Below, in pieces: positions 16,082 to 26,772 of a stretch of DNA of 64,000 nt. The stretch lies in the NCBI RefSeq assembly GCF_039542035.1, contig NZ_BAABHJ010000023.1, positions 62,001 to 126,000 on the forward strand, given 5' to 3'. The notes under the pieces were generated by a model, which was not told where the DNA came from, ran no database searches, and saw only the letters and a list, made by a program, of their open reading frames with translations. Within the stretch, counting starts at the first letter, position 1, and every line of letters begins with the position of its first letter. The translations under genes and the position numbers were made by a program. Origin of the DNA: Actinoallomurus liliacearum. GTDB taxonomy: Bacteria > Actinomycetota > Actinomycetes > Streptosporangiales > Streptosporangiaceae.

Positions 16082-18445
16082 TCATCGATGGCCCGAGCGG
16101 CCTCCGGGATCGGGATCAGAGGCTTCCTCGCTGAGCTCCGCGACCCACGCGGCGATCTGCGCGCGCGAGCTGAAGCCGAGTTTTCGCAGGATACGCTCCA
16201 CATGCCCTTCCGCGGTCCGCTGAGCGACCACGAGCGCGGCGGCGATCTCCTTGTTGCTCATCCCCTTGGCGATGAGCCGGGCGACCTCCGTCTCCCGGTG
16301 GGTCAGCGGTGACAGGCTCCGCTGGTCCGGCGTCACCGGTGTGACCTGGACCTCGCCCTCCCGGAGGGCGTACGCCGTCGTCTCGGCGGAAGAGAATCCG
16401 CACCCCTCCTCGAAGAGCGCGTCGAATCGAGGGCCGCCGAGGCGGTCCCGGATCGCCCTCTCGCACTGCTCGCGATACCTCGTGAGGTACACGTACGGGG
16501 GGCCGCCCACCTCGCGCCAGATCTCCCGAAGCGCCCCGACCAGGCGGGCCGCACGCTCGGGATCGCCCTCGTCGGCGGCGATCCAGGCCAGCACCTCCAC
16601 GCACAACGCCATGCCGATGCGGTCGTCGAAGGGCTGCTTCAGCCGGATGGCCTGCTGTTCCAGCTCCGTCGCGCGCTTCAGATCGCCCTCCCGCCAGACC
16701 TCGATGCCGAGGACGGACAGCGTGTAGGAGCGGAACCAGCGGTCCTGCCTGGGCTCGCAGAGCCGCAGGCACTCGTCGAACAGCGCGACGGCCTCATCGG
16801 AACGGCCGAGCAGGGAGTACGCCGTGGCGACGTACATCAGCGTGTTGGCGACGCCCCTGTCGTGGCCCAGCCCGCGGTGGCGCGCCAGCGCGTCCTCCAG
16901 GAGCGCCCCGGCTCGTGTCAGGTCGCGCCTGATCAGCGCGGCGAGACCCGCGACGTACTGGCACTGCGCGAGGACCAGCGGCTCGTCACGGCCCAGCGTC
17001 CGGGCCTCCTCGAGGATCGGCTCGGCGGCCGCGAAGTCGCTCTGGAGGACGGCCAGCCGGGCGTGCACGCACAGGGCGGCGGCGCGGGCGGCCGGCGAGC
17101 CGGAGTCCGCGACGAGCAGCTTCTCGAACCAGCGCCGGCCCTCATGGAGGAGATCGGCCGCGATCCAGTAGAACAGCAGGCCCGACGCGGTGTCGAGGCC
17201 GGTGTCGATCTCCTCGGGCGTCGAGAGGCAGTAGTCGAGGGCGGCACGGATGTTGCCGTGCTCCAGCCGCAGCCGGTGGAACCACGACACCTGGTCGGGG
17301 CCGAACCACTCGCGGTCCGCCCGGGCCACCAGGTCGCGGTAGTAGTCGCGGTGGCGCCGCTGGACGCGGGCCTCGCCGTCGGAGGCGATGAGGCGCTCGC
17401 GGCCGTACTGGCGGATGGTCTCCAGGAGGCGGTAGCGAACGGTCTCGGCGTGTTCCTCACGGACCAGTACTGATTTGTCGACGAGTCCGATGACGAGGTC
17501 GAGGACGTCTTCGCGGGCGATGCCGTCGCCGGCGCAGACGGATTCGGCGGCTTCGAGGTCCAGGCCGCCGGAGAAGACCGAGACGCGTTCCCACAGGAGG
17601 CGTTCGGGCTCGGTGCACAGGCCGTAGCTCCAGTCGATCAGCGCGCGCAGGGTCTGGTGGCGGGGCAGGACGGCGCGTGACCCGGAGGTGAGCAGCCGGA
17701 ACCGGTCGTCCAGGCGGGCCAGCAACTGCTGCACCGAGAGCACCCGCAGCCGTACCGCCGCCAACTCGATGCCCAGCGGCAGGCCGTCCAGCCGGCGGCA
17801 GATCCGTACGACGGTCTCCCGGTTGTCCTCCGTCAAGGCGAACCCGGGCACGACCGCCTCGGCGCGTTCGGCGAACAGCCGGACCGCGTCGCCGGCCGCG
17901 ACACCGGAGTGGGAGCCGGCGACGGCGTGGCCCGTCACCGGCAGGCTGGGCACCGACAGGGTCTGCTCGCTGACGATGCCGAGGGCCTGGCGGCTGGTGG
18001 CCAGGATCCGCAGGCGGGGGCAGGCGCGCAGCAGCGCCTCGGCCAGCACCGCGCACTCGCCGACCAGGTGTTCGCAGTTGTCCAGGATGAGCAGTGCCTG
18101 GGCGTCCTCGAGGTGGTCGATCAGCACCTGCAGCGGCGGACGGACCGAACGGTCACAGATCCGCAGAGCCTCGCACACCGCCGGGACGAGCAGGTCGGGG
18201 CTGTTCAGGGCGGCCAGTTCGATCAGCCACACGCCGTCGGGGAAGGCCCGGTGGACCAGCGTGCCCACCCGGACGGCCAGCCGGGTCTTGCCGACCCCGC
18301 CGACCCCGGTCAGCGTGACGAGCCGGGAGACCGACAGGAGTCGTTTGACCTCGGCCACCTCGTGCCGACGTCCCACGAAACTCGTCACCTCGGCCGGGAC
18401 TCCGTGGATCTGTCCGGGCCGTGTCGTGTCGGATGCCCCCGCCAT
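16082..18445 (-). CDS. LuxR-family ATPase transcriptional regulator (full length)
   Basis: 787 aa. SFVGRRHEVAEVKRLL leads into Walker A TGVGGVGKT (~46-54) and Walker B-like LLILDNCEHLV, then an NB-ARC/winged region and helical TPR-like repeats. A LuxR HTH sits at the C-terminus (~715-775: LTHRETEVARLIAKG, NKEIAAALVV, EGHVERILRKLGF). This is the usual layout of AfsR/MalT-like activators that bind a ligand through the repeats. ATG at 18445 is preferred because GAGG lies 7 nt upstream; an in-frame ATG at 18523 would add 26 residues unlike the family. It converges on the B12 gene and diverges from amtB. Confidence 0.88.
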   Translation of the reverse strand: MAGASDTTRPGQIHGVPAEVTSFVGRRHEVAEVKRLLSVSRLVTLTGVGGVGKTRLAVRVGTLVHRAFPDGVWLIELAALNSPDLLVPAVCEALRICDRSVRPPLQVLIDHLEDAQALLILDNCEHLVGECAVLAEALLRACPRLRILATSRQALGIVSEQTLSVPSLPVTGHAVAGSHSGVAAGDAVRLFAERAEAVVPGFALTEDNRETVVRICRRLDGLPLGIELAAVRLRVLSVQQLLARLDDRFRLLTSGSRAVLPRHQTLRALIDWSYGLCTEPERLLWERVSVFSGGLDLEAAESVCAGDGIAREDVLDLVIGLVDKSVLVREEHAETVRYRLLETIRQYGRERLIASDGEARVQRRHRDYYRDLVARADREWFGPDQVSWFHRLRLEHGNIRAALDYCLSTPEEIDTGLDTASGLLFYWIAADLLHEGRRWFEKLLVADSGSPAARAAALCVHARLAVLQSDFAAAEPILEEARTLGRDEPLVLAQCQYVAGLAALIRRDLTRAGALLEDALARHRGLGHDRGVANTLMYVATAYSLLGRSDEAVALFDECLRLCEPRQDRWFRSYTLSVLGIEVWREGDLKRATELEQQAIRLKQPFDDRIGMALCVEVLAWIAADEGDPERAARLVGALREIWREVGGPPYVYLTRYREQCERAIRDRLGGPRFDALFEEGCGFSSAETTAYALREGEVQVTPVTPDQRSLSPLTHRETEVARLIAKGMSNKEIAAALVVAQRTAEGHVERILRKLGFSSRAQIAAWVAELSEEASDPDPGGRSGHR

Positions 18446-18642
18446 AGTGTCGCCTCGGGACCGATCCGGCGCGACGCTCCGCCGCTCCGGCATCGCGGTC
18501 CAGGTCACAGCGTATGCGCGCATTACCGGGAAGTGACATCCGGGCGGGCTCCGGCGTCCGGCGGCACGGTGCCGCAGAGGCTAGTGGGACCGGTGCGACG
18601 AGATGGACGGCCTCATGTGAATTTTTGGCCATATGCAGTGAG

Positions 18643-18717
18643 GAAACCGAAACACACCTGAAACACCGGCTCGCAGGGTTTCACACCGGCGAAACACTCA
18701 TGCCCCGTCGGTGAAAC
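18643..18717 (+). promoter_or_regulatory. GlnR-like binding boxes upstream of amtB
   Basis: GAAAC pentamers occur at 18643, 18649, 18660, 18691 and 18713. Two pairs have the exact GlnR geometry of pentamer-n6-pentamer: GAAAC-n6-GAAAC at 18649-18664 and TTCAC-n6-GAAAC at 18680-18695. GlnR is the global nitrogen regulator of actinomycetes and activates amtB-glnK-glnD under nitrogen limitation. The boxes lie 56-130 bp before the amtB start, suitable for activation. Confidence 0.65.
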
Positions 18718-18772
18718 CGCGCTGCTCGAAGCTCCAGAGCAGTATCGACCACCTCACCGAAGGGACGACCGC

Positions 18773-20208
<1,436 letters not shown>

Positions 20209-20212
<4 letters not shown>

Positions 20213-20547
20213 AGCTCGTCACCGCGGTGATCAAGCCGTTCAAGCTGGACGACGTCAAGGCGGCGCTGGAGACCTTCGGGGTGCACGGCCTCACGGTCAG
20301 TGAGGCCAGCGGGTACGGCCGCCAGCGCGGGCACACCGAGGTCTACCGTGGCGCGGAGTACAAGGTCGACCTCGTGCCCAAGCTCCGCGTGGAGGTCCTC
20401 GTCGACGACGAGGACGCCGACGACATCGTCGACGTGATCGTCAAGGCCGCCCAGACCGGCAAGATCGGTGACGGCAAGGTCTGGTCGGTCCCGGTCGACA
20501 CCGTCGTCCGCGTCCGTACCGGGGAGACCGGGCCGGAGGCGCTGTAA
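20209..20547 (+). CDS. glnB: PII nitrogen regulatory protein GlnB/GlnK
   Basis: 112 aa trimeric signal protein binding ATP/ADP and 2-oxoglutarate. The T-loop GRQRGHTEVYRGAEYKVDLVPK-type segment has Tyr51 in YRGAEY, the residue adenylylated (actinobacteria) or uridylylated by GlnD; the B-loop is TGKIGDGKVW. Pairing with amtB indicates the GlnK role: blocking the channel when nitrogen is plentiful. Start codon overlaps the amtB stop by 4 nt. Confidence 0.96.
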
Positions 20548-20549
20548 GC

Positions 20550-23036
20550 GTGGCGGACGTGATCGGGGAGACGCACGGCCCGGCGGGCGGGGTCGTCCCG
20601 CCGGGCCGTGCCCTCTCCCGGACGTCGGCGACGGCCGAGGCCCGTGCCGCGCTCGGGGCGGCACGGGCCGACCGCGCCCGTGACCTGGACCGCGAGCTCG
20701 CCCGCCTGCTCGGCGCCGAGGCCGACGTCGCACTCGTCGCCGTCGGCAGCCACGGGCGGGAGGAGCTCACCCCCGGCGGCGACCTGGACCTGGTCCTCCT
20801 GCACCGGGACCGGCCGGACGTCTCCGCCCTCGCCGACCGCCTCTGGTACCCGATCTGGGACTCCGGCCGGCGCCTCGACCACTCGGTACGCACCCCAGAG
20901 GAGGCGCGCGCCGTCGCCCGCGAGGACATGAAGGCCGCGCTGGGCCTGATCTCCGCCCGGCACCTCGCCGGCGACCCTGCCCTGACCCGCGAGCTGCGCG
21001 AGGCGGTGCTCGCGGACTGGCGGGCGGACGCCCGGCGGCGGCTCCCGGAGCTGCGGGAGATGTCACGCTCGCGCTGGAGCCGATACGGGGAGCTGGCCTT
21101 CCTCCTGGAACCCGACCTGAAGGAGTCCCACGGCGGGCTGCGCGACGTCCACGCGATCCAGGCGGTCGCGGCGGCGTGGGTGGCGCCCGGCCCCACGGAC
21201 GCGGTCCGGGCGGCGTACGACCTGCTGCTCGACGTCCGCCACGTGCTGCACGAGCAGACCGGTCGCGGCGGCGACCGTCTCGTCCTGCAGGAGCAGGACG
21301 CCGTCGCGGGCGCCCTCGGGCTGCTGGACGCGCACGCCCTGCTGCGCGCGGTCGCCGAGGCCGCCCGCACGATCACTTACGCCGCCGACCAGATGTGGCG
21401 GACGGTGGCGCGCTTCTGCTCCCCGCCGGGCCGCCCCGTCCGTAGACCGCTCGCCGACGGCGTCGTCGAGCAGGACGGGGAGGTCGTTCTCGCGCTGGGC
21501 GCCGACGCGCGCAGGGACCCCGTGCTCGTGCTCCGGGCCGCCGCCGCGGCCGCGCAGGCGGGCCTGCCGCTCGCCACGGCCACCGTCGAGCGACTGGCGG
21601 CGGAGACGGCGCCGCTCCCCGACCCCTGGCCTCCCGCCGCCCGCGACGCGCTGGTCACCCTCCTCGGCGCCGGCCCGCCCGCGGTCGGGGTGTGGGAGGC
21701 GCTCGACCAGGCGGGCCTGATCGTCCGGCTCCTGCCCGACTGGGAGCGCGTCCGGAACCGGCCACAGCGCAACCCCGTGCACACGTACACCGTGGACCGG
21801 CACCTCGTGGAGACGGCCGCCCGCGCCGCCGCGCACACCCGTGACGTGGCCCGGCCCGACCTCCTCCTGGTCGGGGCCCTGCTGCACGACATCGGCAAGG
21901 GCTGGCCCGGGGACCACTCCCGTACCGGCGCGGTCATGGCCCGCGACCTCGGCCGGCGTCTCGGCTTCGACGCCGCCGACGTACGGGCGCTGGAGTCGAT
22001 CGTCCGGCACCACCTCCTGCTGCCGGAGACCGCGACCCGCCGCGACCTCGACGATCCGGTCACCATCGAGACGGTGGCCAGGACCGTCGGCGACCCGGTC
22101 GTGCTCGAGACCCTCGCCGCCCTCGCCATCGCGGACGGGCAGGCCACCGGACCGGCGGCGTGGGGCGGGTGGAAGGCCCGCCTGGTCGCGGAGCTCGCCC
22201 GCCGCGTCGCCGCCGTGCTCGCCGGAGCGCCGCCGCCCGTCGCGCCCGGCCCGACCCCGGAACAGCTCGCCCTCGCCCGCCACGGCGGCGGCGCCGTGCG
22301 CGTCGCCGGCTCCCGGATCACGATCGCCGCCCCCGACCGCTCCGGCCTGCTCTGGCAGGCGGCCGGCGTCCTCGCCCTGCACCGCCTCGCCGTCCGCGGC
22401 GCCCGCGCGATGTCCTGGGCGCCGGCCCCCGGTCCGGAGCCCGACCGGCCGAGCGGCCGCACGGAAGCCGACAGACCCGGCGGCCGCACGGAAGCCGACG
22501 AACCCGGCGGCCGTCCGGAGAGCGATGGACCTGGCGGCCGTACGGTGGGCGACGGACCTGGCGGTCGTGCGGTGGGCGACGGACCGGGCGGCCGTACGAC
22601 CCAGGCCGACACGGCCGTGCTCGAGTTCATCGCCGTCCCGGAGTACGGCTCCGGCCCCGATCCGGCCGCGCTCGAGGCCGACCTTCGCCGGGTCCTCGCC
22701 GGACGGCTCGACGTCGCGGCGCGGCTGGAGCGCCGCGCCCGGTCGTACCGGCCCCGTAAGGGCGTGCCGGTGCCCCCGCCGCGCGTCATCCTCCTCGACG
22801 ACGCCTCGAACACCGCGACCGTCATGGAGGTGCGCGCCCACGACCGGCCCGGCCTGCTGTGGCGCATCGGGCACGCCCTCGGTTCCTGCGGCGTGCAGGT
22901 CCGCGCGGCCCGGGTGGAGACGCTCGGCGCCGAGGCCGTCGACGTCTTCTACGTGGTGGACGACGAGGGGCGCCCGCTCGCCGACCGCGACCTGCGGGAG
23001 ACGATCCGCGAGGCCGTCCTCGAGGTCGTCCGCTGA
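20550..23036 (+). CDS. glnD: GlnD, PII (uridylyl/adenylyl)transferase and removing enzyme
   Basis: 828 aa. The order is a nucleotidyltransferase domain (GSHGREELTPGGDLDLVLLH), the GlnD linker region (DLKESHGGLRDVHAIQ), an HD hydrolase (LLHDIGKGWPGDH), and two ACT domains (ITIAAPDRSGLLWQAA and VRAHDRPGLLWRIGHA). The ACT domains sense glutamine. In actinobacteria GlnD adenylylates PII. Within the first ACT domain lies a six-fold 9-residue repeat (D-x-P-G-G-R-x-x-x), absent from typical GlnD. GTG start 2 nt after the glnB stop. Confidence 0.95.
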   Translation: MADVIGETHGPAGGVVPPGRALSRTSATAEARAALGAARADRARDLDRELARLLGAEADVALVAVGSHGREELTPGGDLDLVLLHRDRPDVSALADRLWYPIWDSGRRLDHSVRTPEEARAVAREDMKAALGLISARHLAGDPALTRELREAVLADWRADARRRLPELREMSRSRWSRYGELAFLLEPDLKESHGGLRDVHAIQAVAAAWVAPGPTDAVRAAYDLLLDVRHVLHEQTGRGGDRLVLQEQDAVAGALGLLDAHALLRAVAEAARTITYAADQMWRTVARFCSPPGRPVRRPLADGVVEQDGEVVLALGADARRDPVLVLRAAAAAAQAGLPLATATVERLAAETAPLPDPWPPAARDALVTLLGAGPPAVGVWEALDQAGLIVRLLPDWERVRNRPQRNPVHTYTVDRHLVETAARAAAHTRDVARPDLLLVGALLHDIGKGWPGDHSRTGAVMARDLGRRLGFDAADVRALESIVRHHLLLPETATRRDLDDPVTIETVARTVGDPVVLETLAALAIADGQATGPAAWGGWKARLVAELARRVAAVLAGAPPPVAPGPTPEQLALARHGGGAVRVAGSRITIAAPDRSGLLWQAAGVLALHRLAVRGARAMSWAPAPGPEPDRPSGRTEADRPGGRTEADEPGGRPESDGPGGRTVGDGPGGRAVGDGPGGRTTQADTAVLEFIAVPEYGSGPDPAALEADLRRVLAGRLDVAARLERRARSYRPRKGVPVPPPRVILLDDASNTATVMEVRAHDRPGLLWRIGHALGSCGVQVRAARVETLGAEAVDVFYVVDDEGRPLADRDLRETIREAVLEVVR
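22443..22604 (+). repeat. in-frame 27-bp tandem repeat inside glnD
   Basis: Six units encode DRPSGRTEA, DRPGGRTEA, DEPGGRPES, DGPGGRTVG, DGPGGRAVG and DGPGGRTTQ. The period of 27 bp keeps the reading frame. The insert sits in a loop between two strands of the first ACT domain, so it may be tolerated as a disordered excursion. Confidence 0.85.
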
Positions 23037-23143
23037 ACCGTTGACCGCCGGATGAAGATCACCGGAACTGGCCGTGCGGCCCATTGACGGTGCTCGCGGT
23101 CCGGGTGAGGCTCCTGGAGATCGAAGATCCTCAGGAGGTCTGC

Positions 23144-24553
23144 GTGCCCAACGTTCTGCTCACCCGCGCGGCCGTGCCGGTCCTCACCCTCGCCCTCGCG
23201 GGAACCGCCGCGACGCCCGCCGACGCGGTCGGCGCCCGCGCCGTCGACCGAGGTCACGACCGTACGATCACGTTCCGGACCGGACACGACGGCGAGGTGC
23301 TCGCCGCCGTCACCGCGGCGGCCCCGGGCGTGTCCTGGGCCGTCCAGGGCCGTGAGTCGGCGGTCCTGTCGCTGTTCGTCGACGGCAGGTACGCCACCGA
23401 CGACGTGGTCCCCGCCGCGTTCCCGATCAAGCGGGAGTTCGCCCTCGGCCGCCTGCGGGCCGGCCGCCACACGCTGCGGCTCCGCCTGGCCGCCGACCGC
23501 TCATTCGGGCGGACCGTCCGGGTGAGCGGCGTGGCGTTCCGCACCGTCGCGGCCGGGTCGCCGGCGTACACCGACCTCGCTCACGCGCCCGTGCTGTACG
23601 GCCGCAACGGCACGGGCAGCACCTCGACCGGGCCGTTCCAGAACGCCGCCACCGACACTCCGCTGGTCGCCTGGCACGAGGACGTCCCCGCCGCGACGCC
23701 GGGGCACCGCCTGCTGACGTACTCCTACATCTGGAGCAACGAGGACGGCGGCACGTCCACCCCGCAGCTCATGGCGCGCTGGGGCCGTACGACGGACATC
23801 GAGTGGATCTACCAGGTGGAGGTGGACGCGCACGGCAGGCGGGTGCCCGGAACCGCCGTCTTTCAGGCGCCGAACCACGTCACGCAGCCGTTCGCGGGCA
23901 CGTACGAGGGCGATCACCCGCTGCTGCAGACCTGCACGCTGAACAACAACATCTGCGACAAGGTCGACGACCCGATGCGGTTCTCGCTGTCCACCGCGCA
24001 GACGCTCGACGCGACCACGGAGGCCCGCGAGCAGATCATGGACCGAAACCCGTGGACGTACTGGGTGGCGGCGGCGGAGGCGCACCGGGAGGGCCGGGTC
24101 GCGGCGGACCCGCCGACGACCTCCCAGACCCTGATCGCCGACCCTCGCGACTACCTCTACCTCGTCGTCCGCAAGCAGACCATCGACCCGCCGAACGGCA
24201 CCGACTGGGTCGGGCTGTCCATCGGCGTACGGCTCAAGGGCGACCCGACGCTGTACCGCTCGGACCACCTGTTCCCCGACCGGTCCATCAACCGGGACCT
24301 GCCCGCGGCGACGACGGTCCAGCTCCCGCCCGGAACGAAGCCGTCCGACGTCGCCGAGATCATCGGCATCAGGGTGCCCGCCACGAGCACGGACACCGGA
24401 GCGACGATCAAGGTGCAGGCGATCAACCGGGCGTTCTTCCTCGGTCAGGACGACCAACCCGGCGCGTCATTCGTCTCCGGCCCCACGCCCGCGACACTGA
24501 CCCAGCAGGACCCGACCGCCGTCCTGTACACCGCCGCCATCTCCGCCCGCTGA
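23144..24553 (+). CDS. secreted protein of unknown function
   Basis: 469 aa from the GTG, chosen for a perfect AGGAGG 5 nt upstream. It starts with a signal peptide (hydrophobic VPVLTLALAGTAATPADA; likely cleaved after an A-x-A near residue 31). The first ~130 residues look like a beta-sandwich carbohydrate-binding-type domain (FRTGHDGEVLAAV to GVAFRTV). The remaining part has motifs YSYIWSNEDGGT, GTYEGDHPLLQTCTLNNNI (two cysteines, possible disulphide) and NPWTYWVAAAEAHREG. I do not recognise the family. It follows glnD by 107 bp but has its own strong ribosome site. Confidence 0.75.
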   Translation: MPNVLLTRAAVPVLTLALAGTAATPADAVGARAVDRGHDRTITFRTGHDGEVLAAVTAAAPGVSWAVQGRESAVLSLFVDGRYATDDVVPAAFPIKREFALGRLRAGRHTLRLRLAADRSFGRTVRVSGVAFRTVAAGSPAYTDLAHAPVLYGRNGTGSTSTGPFQNAATDTPLVAWHEDVPAATPGHRLLTYSYIWSNEDGGTSTPQLMARWGRTTDIEWIYQVEVDAHGRRVPGTAVFQAPNHVTQPFAGTYEGDHPLLQTCTLNNNICDKVDDPMRFSLSTAQTLDATTEAREQIMDRNPWTYWVAAAEAHREGRVAADPPTTSQTLIADPRDYLYLVVRKQTIDPPNGTDWVGLSIGVRLKGDPTLYRSDHLFPDRSINRDLPAATTVQLPPGTKPSDVAEIIGIRVPATSTDTGATIKVQAINRAFFLGQDDQPGASFVSGPTPATLTQQDPTAVLYTAAISAR

Positions 24554-24610
24554 CACGCTCTCGCCTCCGACGCGGGCGGCGTCGCACGGCCTCACCCCGC
24601 CCGGCCGGCA

Positions 24611-24640
24611 CCGCATCCGGCCACTGCCGGCCAGATGCGG
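24611..24640. terminator. hairpin between convergent genes
   Basis: CCGCATC (24611-24617) pairs with GATGCGG (24634-24640), enclosing an inner CGGC/GCCG stem. It lies between the stops of the secreted-protein gene and the acetolactate-synthase-like gene and can serve both. The rest of the 313-bp gap (24554-24866) shows nothing gene-like. Confidence 0.5.
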
Positions 24641-24866
24641 CCGGGCGAACGCCCTCGACCGCGCGCCCGCCAGCCGCCACTCAGCCGGGTGCAGCCGGCC
24701 GAGCGGCGCTGGGACGGGTGCCGTGCCGGGACGCGAAGGTCTCGGTGAACGCCATGCGCTCCGGCCGTCCGAAGCGGCGAACCGGTGCAAGTCGGGCGGC
24801 GCCGGCGGCATTCGCTCTTCTGCGGATCTGGTGCAGAACCGGCGGCGGAGGTCCTCTGGGCCTGGT

Positions 24867-26522
24867 TCAGAAAGGATCGGTGAGTTCGCCGAGCTTGGAG
24901 GTGAGCCGGAGGTTCTCCGAGTAGTCGACCGGAACTGTGATCACCGAGACGGTGTCCTCCTCCAGGGCCTGCCGGAGGGTCGGCAGGAGAGCGTCCGCCG
25001 ACTCGACCCGGTAGCCCCGGGCGCCGAAGCTCTCGGCGTACTTGACGAAGTCCGGGTTGCCGAACTCCACGTTGGAGTCGTGGCCCATCTCCAGGTCCAT
25101 CTTCCACTCGATCAGCCCGTACGCCTTGTCCTCCCAGATCAGCACGGTGATCGGGAGCTTCTCGCGGACGGCCGTCTCCAGCTCTTGGGAGTTCATCAGG
25201 AACGCGCCGTCGCCGGTCGCGGCAAGTATGTGCCGGTTGGGGAAGGCGAGCTTGGCCGCGAGCGCGCCCGGCACCGCGAAGCCCATCGAGGACAGGCCGT
25301 TGGACACGAGCAGTGTGTTGGGCTCGTACGTGGGGTACATCCGCGCCATCCACATCTTCACGGCGCCGGTGTCGGCCAGGACGATGTCCTTGCGGCCCAT
25401 GGCCTCGCGGATGTCGGTGACGATCCGGCGCGGCGACATCGGGAACCGGTCCTCGTGGCGGCCGCGCTCGAGTTCCTCGTCGATCATCCGCCGGATCTTC
25501 TCGCCGGTGCCCCGGGAGTCGAAGCGGCGGCGTACGGCGTCGGTGAGCGCCCGCAGCGAGTTGCGAATGTCGCCCTGGATGCCGACCGCGACGGGGTAGT
25601 GGTCGTCGACCTCGGCCGGGAACCGGTGAATGTGGATGATCTTCTTGTCGGCGTGCGGGTTGATCTTGACGGGATCGAACTCCTGGAGCTCGTACCCGAC
25701 GCAGATCAGCACGTCGGCCTCGTCGAAGCCGAAGTTCACGTAGTCGTGGCGCATGAAGCCGACCGCGCCCAGCGCGTGGTCGTGATCGTCGGGGAAGACG
25801 CCCTTGCCGTTGAACGTCGTCGCCACCGGGATCCCGAGGCGTTCGGACATGCGGATCAGCTCGTGGCTCGCGCGGTTGCGGGTCGCGCCGTGCCCCGCCA
25901 GGATGATCGGCTGCCGGGAGAGCGCGATGACGTCGGCGGCGCGGGCGACCTGCGACGCGGAGGGCTCCTCCGGGCGCACGATGTTGATCGGCAGTGGCTT
26001 GAGAGACGGGTCGACCTTGGCCGACTCGACGTCCTCGGGGATGGCCAGGTAGACCGCGCCGGGCCGTTCGGTCTGCGCCACCTTGAACGCCTTGCGCACC
26101 ATCTCCGGCAGGGCCTCCGGCCTCGGCGCCATGTCGGACCACTTGGTGATCGGCCGGAACAGCGAGACCAGGTCGATGATCTGGTGCGACTCCTTGTAGA
26201 TGCGGTCCAGGCCGACCTGCGCGGAGATCGCGACGACGGGGGTGCTGTTGGTGGTCGCGTCGGCGACGCCGAGCTGCAGGTTGATCGCGCCCGGTCCCAG
26301 CGTCGCGGAGGCGACGCCCGGACGGCCGGTCAGCCGCCCGTACATCTCCGCCATGAACGCGGCGCCCTGCTCGTGGCGTACGAGGATGTATCGGATCGAG
26401 GATTCGTTCAGAGCGTCGACGAAGTGGATGTTCTCCTCACCCGGGATGCCGAAGACGTACTCGACGCCTTCCGCCTCCAGGCAGCGGACCAGGAGTCGAG
26501 CGGCCTCCACCTGCGGGTCCAT
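24867..26522 (-). CDS. thiamine-diphosphate enzyme, acetolactate synthase (AlsS) type
   Basis: 551 aa with the three domains of the ThDP decarboxylase family. Catalytic Glu51 lies in VRHEQGAAFMAEMYGR, the central FAD/nucleotide-type domain spans ~190-330, and the ThDP/Mg motif is GDGAFLMN then SQELETAV. The run HQIIDLVSLFRPITKWS resembles catabolic AlsS, which joins two pyruvates to acetolactate. No ilvN-like small subunit or alsD is adjacent, so the substrate is uncertain; other ThDP enzymes of this clan remain possible. GGGGAGG lies 7 nt before the ATG. Monocistronic. Confidence 0.8.
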   Translation of the reverse strand: MDPQVEAARLLVRCLEAEGVEYVFGIPGEENIHFVDALNESSIRYILVRHEQGAAFMAEMYGRLTGRPGVASATLGPGAINLQLGVADATTNSTPVVAISAQVGLDRIYKESHQIIDLVSLFRPITKWSDMAPRPEALPEMVRKAFKVAQTERPGAVYLAIPEDVESAKVDPSLKPLPINIVRPEEPSASQVARAADVIALSRQPIILAGHGATRNRASHELIRMSERLGIPVATTFNGKGVFPDDHDHALGAVGFMRHDYVNFGFDEADVLICVGYELQEFDPVKINPHADKKIIHIHRFPAEVDDHYPVAVGIQGDIRNSLRALTDAVRRRFDSRGTGEKIRRMIDEELERGRHEDRFPMSPRRIVTDIREAMGRKDIVLADTGAVKMWMARMYPTYEPNTLLVSNGLSSMGFAVPGALAAKLAFPNRHILAATGDGAFLMNSQELETAVREKLPITVLIWEDKAYGLIEWKMDLEMGHDSNVEFGNPDFVKYAESFGARGYRVESADALLPTLRQALEEDTVSVITVPVDYSENLRLTSKLGELTDPF

Positions 26523-26772
26523 GCGGAATTCCTCCCCTTTTCACCGGCATGTTCACCTATCTGGGGCAAGCGCGCTGATCGGGTTCGCATTCCGCGATGT
26601 GGCCGATCCCACGCTCGGAACGATGACGAGGGGCTCGCCGGGCCGCCGGCGGCCTCTGGTGAGACCGCGCACGCCGTGCGAGAGTGATCGGTGGCGGTCG
26701 GCCATCCGGGGGCCGCCGAGCGGATAGTGTTGAGGGTCGATCCCCGAAGCACCCTAGGACTGGTCCAGACAC

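Noticed and set aside
13246..16203. 985-codon minus-strand open frame
   Set aside because: It is antisense to the phosphatase and B12 genes, whose motifs are unmistakable; long antisense frames are expected at this GC content.
10837..18445. Biosynthetic gene cluster suggested by two large LuxR-type regulators
   Set aside because: No biosynthetic enzymes lie within or beside the island.
21063..23084. 673-codon minus-strand open frame over glnD
   Set aside because: GlnD domains are complete on the other strand; the antisense product is low-complexity Arg/Gly/Val with no motif.
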